From Caulobacteraceae bacterium (GTDB lineage Bacteria; Pseudomonadota; Alphaproteobacteria; Caulobacterales; Caulobacteraceae): a DNA stretch of 64,000 bases. Where the stretch lies: contig CANESI010000002.1 in the NCBI GenBank assembly GCA_947441065.1, positions 62,001-126,000 of the forward strand, given 5' to 3'. The first letter of the stretch is position 1. Each line of letters begins with the position of its first letter. Of the stretch, positions 63,633-64,000 are shown piece by piece. Under the pieces are notes generated by a model. The model saw only the letters and a list, made by a program, of their open reading frames with translations. It had not been told where the DNA came from and made no database searches. The translations under genes were made by a program, and so were the position numbers.

Positions 63633-63682
63633 TGGGATGCAAAAAGATTTAGGCAACTGCTATTTTTGGCGGTGCGCCCGAC

Positions 63683-64000
63683 CTACAGCGACCCTGACGC
63701 ATAGCGTTTGGCCATGATGCCGAGCGCGATGGGTTTGATGCTCGAGCCGTGGCCCGCAGCGCCGAACTGTTCAAAGCGCGCGCGGCAGACGGCGGCCATG
63801 GCGTCCTTAGCGGGCTTGAGATATTTGCGCGGGTCAAACTCCTCGCGACTTTCACTGAGGATGCGGCGGATCTGGCCGGTCATGGCCAAGCGGTTGTCCG
63901 TATCGACATTGATCTTGCGCACGCCGTGCTTAATGCCGCGCTGGATCTCCTCGACTGGCACACCCCAAGTCTGGGGCATCTCGCCGCCATGGGCATTGAT
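63683..64000 (-). CDS. fba: fructose-bisphosphate aldolase class II, partial (5' end beyond window)
   Basis: The 105 C-terminal residues of a class II aldolase are read from the window edge: INAHGGEMPQTWGVPVEEI, then GIKHGVRKINVDTDNRLAMTGQIRR and DPRKYLKPAKDAM. The KINVDTD motif holds substrate-binding residues and the HGGE segment follows the metal-binding histidine. Class II aldolases cleave fructose-1,6-bisphosphate to triose phosphates in glycolysis and gluconeogenesis. The N-terminal two thirds lie beyond position 64000. It reads towards the autotransporter gene, 81 bp away. Confidence 0.93.
   Translation of the reverse strand: MNAHGGEMPQTWGVPVEEIQRGIKHGVRKINVDTDNRLAMTGQIRRILSESREEFDPRKYLKPAKDAMAAVCRARFEQFGAAGHGSSIKPIALGIMAKRYASGSL

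Overview
The window is an origin-proximal chromosomal segment of an alphaproteobacterium. It most resembles the Caulobacterales (Caulobacter/Hyphomonadaceae type), although no species can be named from the sequence alone. The evidence is gene order (rsmG-mnmG, mnmE, rho, hemE then ppsR; hisB-H-A-F-E; fabA-fabB-fabI; hemC-hemD-mic60-like-hemY), two parS-type sites, and an origin-like gap between hemE and ppsR that carries CtrA-type TTAA-N7-TTAAC boxes and GANTC sites. Coding density is high, start codons include many GTG and some TTG, and no transposase, integrase, phage gene or CRISPR array is visible.

Layout. 1-3909: rsmG (cut by the window edge), mnmG, a pair of parS sites, mnmE. 3928-6016: a small DUF6489-type protein, a dienelactone hydrolase and a quinone oxidoreductase, ending at a strong bidirectional terminator. 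6036-10327: rho, then the haem operon hemE-hemH-hemJ. 10328-10875: putative oriC, about 8 kb from parS. 10876-14551: ppsR-maf-aroE-coaE-dnaQ, transcribed away from the origin with overlapping junctions. 14571-17825: secB, then timA-mltA-smr divergently. 17822-21937: an adenosine-kinase-like gene plus hisB-H-A-F-E. 22073-24406: an ATP-grasp protein, nth and a HigBA-type toxin-antitoxin pair. 24582-30762: moeB/thiF-like, a hydrolase, a 2-hydroxyacid dehydrogenase, an SH3 protein and fabA-fabB-fabI.

30763-40687: dispersed repeats, a second quinone oxidoreductase, an ECF sigma factor with a ChrR-like anti-sigma factor, rlmN, a DUF350 protein, a trypsin-like protease, acs, a creatininase-family protein, and the tsaD-gpsA-yciI-Rieske operon. 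41863-46005: hemC-hemD-mic60-like-hemY. With hemE/H/J this gives two haem clusters in one window. 46095-52339 is the most accessory-looking stretch: a GST, a CHASE4 hybrid histidine kinase, an unrecognised 393-residue protein, a winged-helix regulator with a perfect 25-bp palindrome in front of it, a 0.5-kb palindrome-rich non-coding region with a possible structured RNA, tRNA-Thr(CGT), and a DUF4160/DUF2442 pair. 52521-64000: ahpC-ahpF, ppa, rpmE, an MsbA-like ABC exporter, a 440-bp repeat cluster, glpQ, an inositol-phosphatase-family gene, efp, thiE, a GDSL autotransporter and the 3' end of a class II fructose-bisphosphate aldolase gene.

Most genes are housekeeping. The best candidates for something undescribed are the non-coding DNA at 51,076-51,586 with its flanking regulator and 393-residue protein, a ChrR-like anti-sigma factor whose zinc ligands are missing, and the composite repeats at 57,802-58,240.
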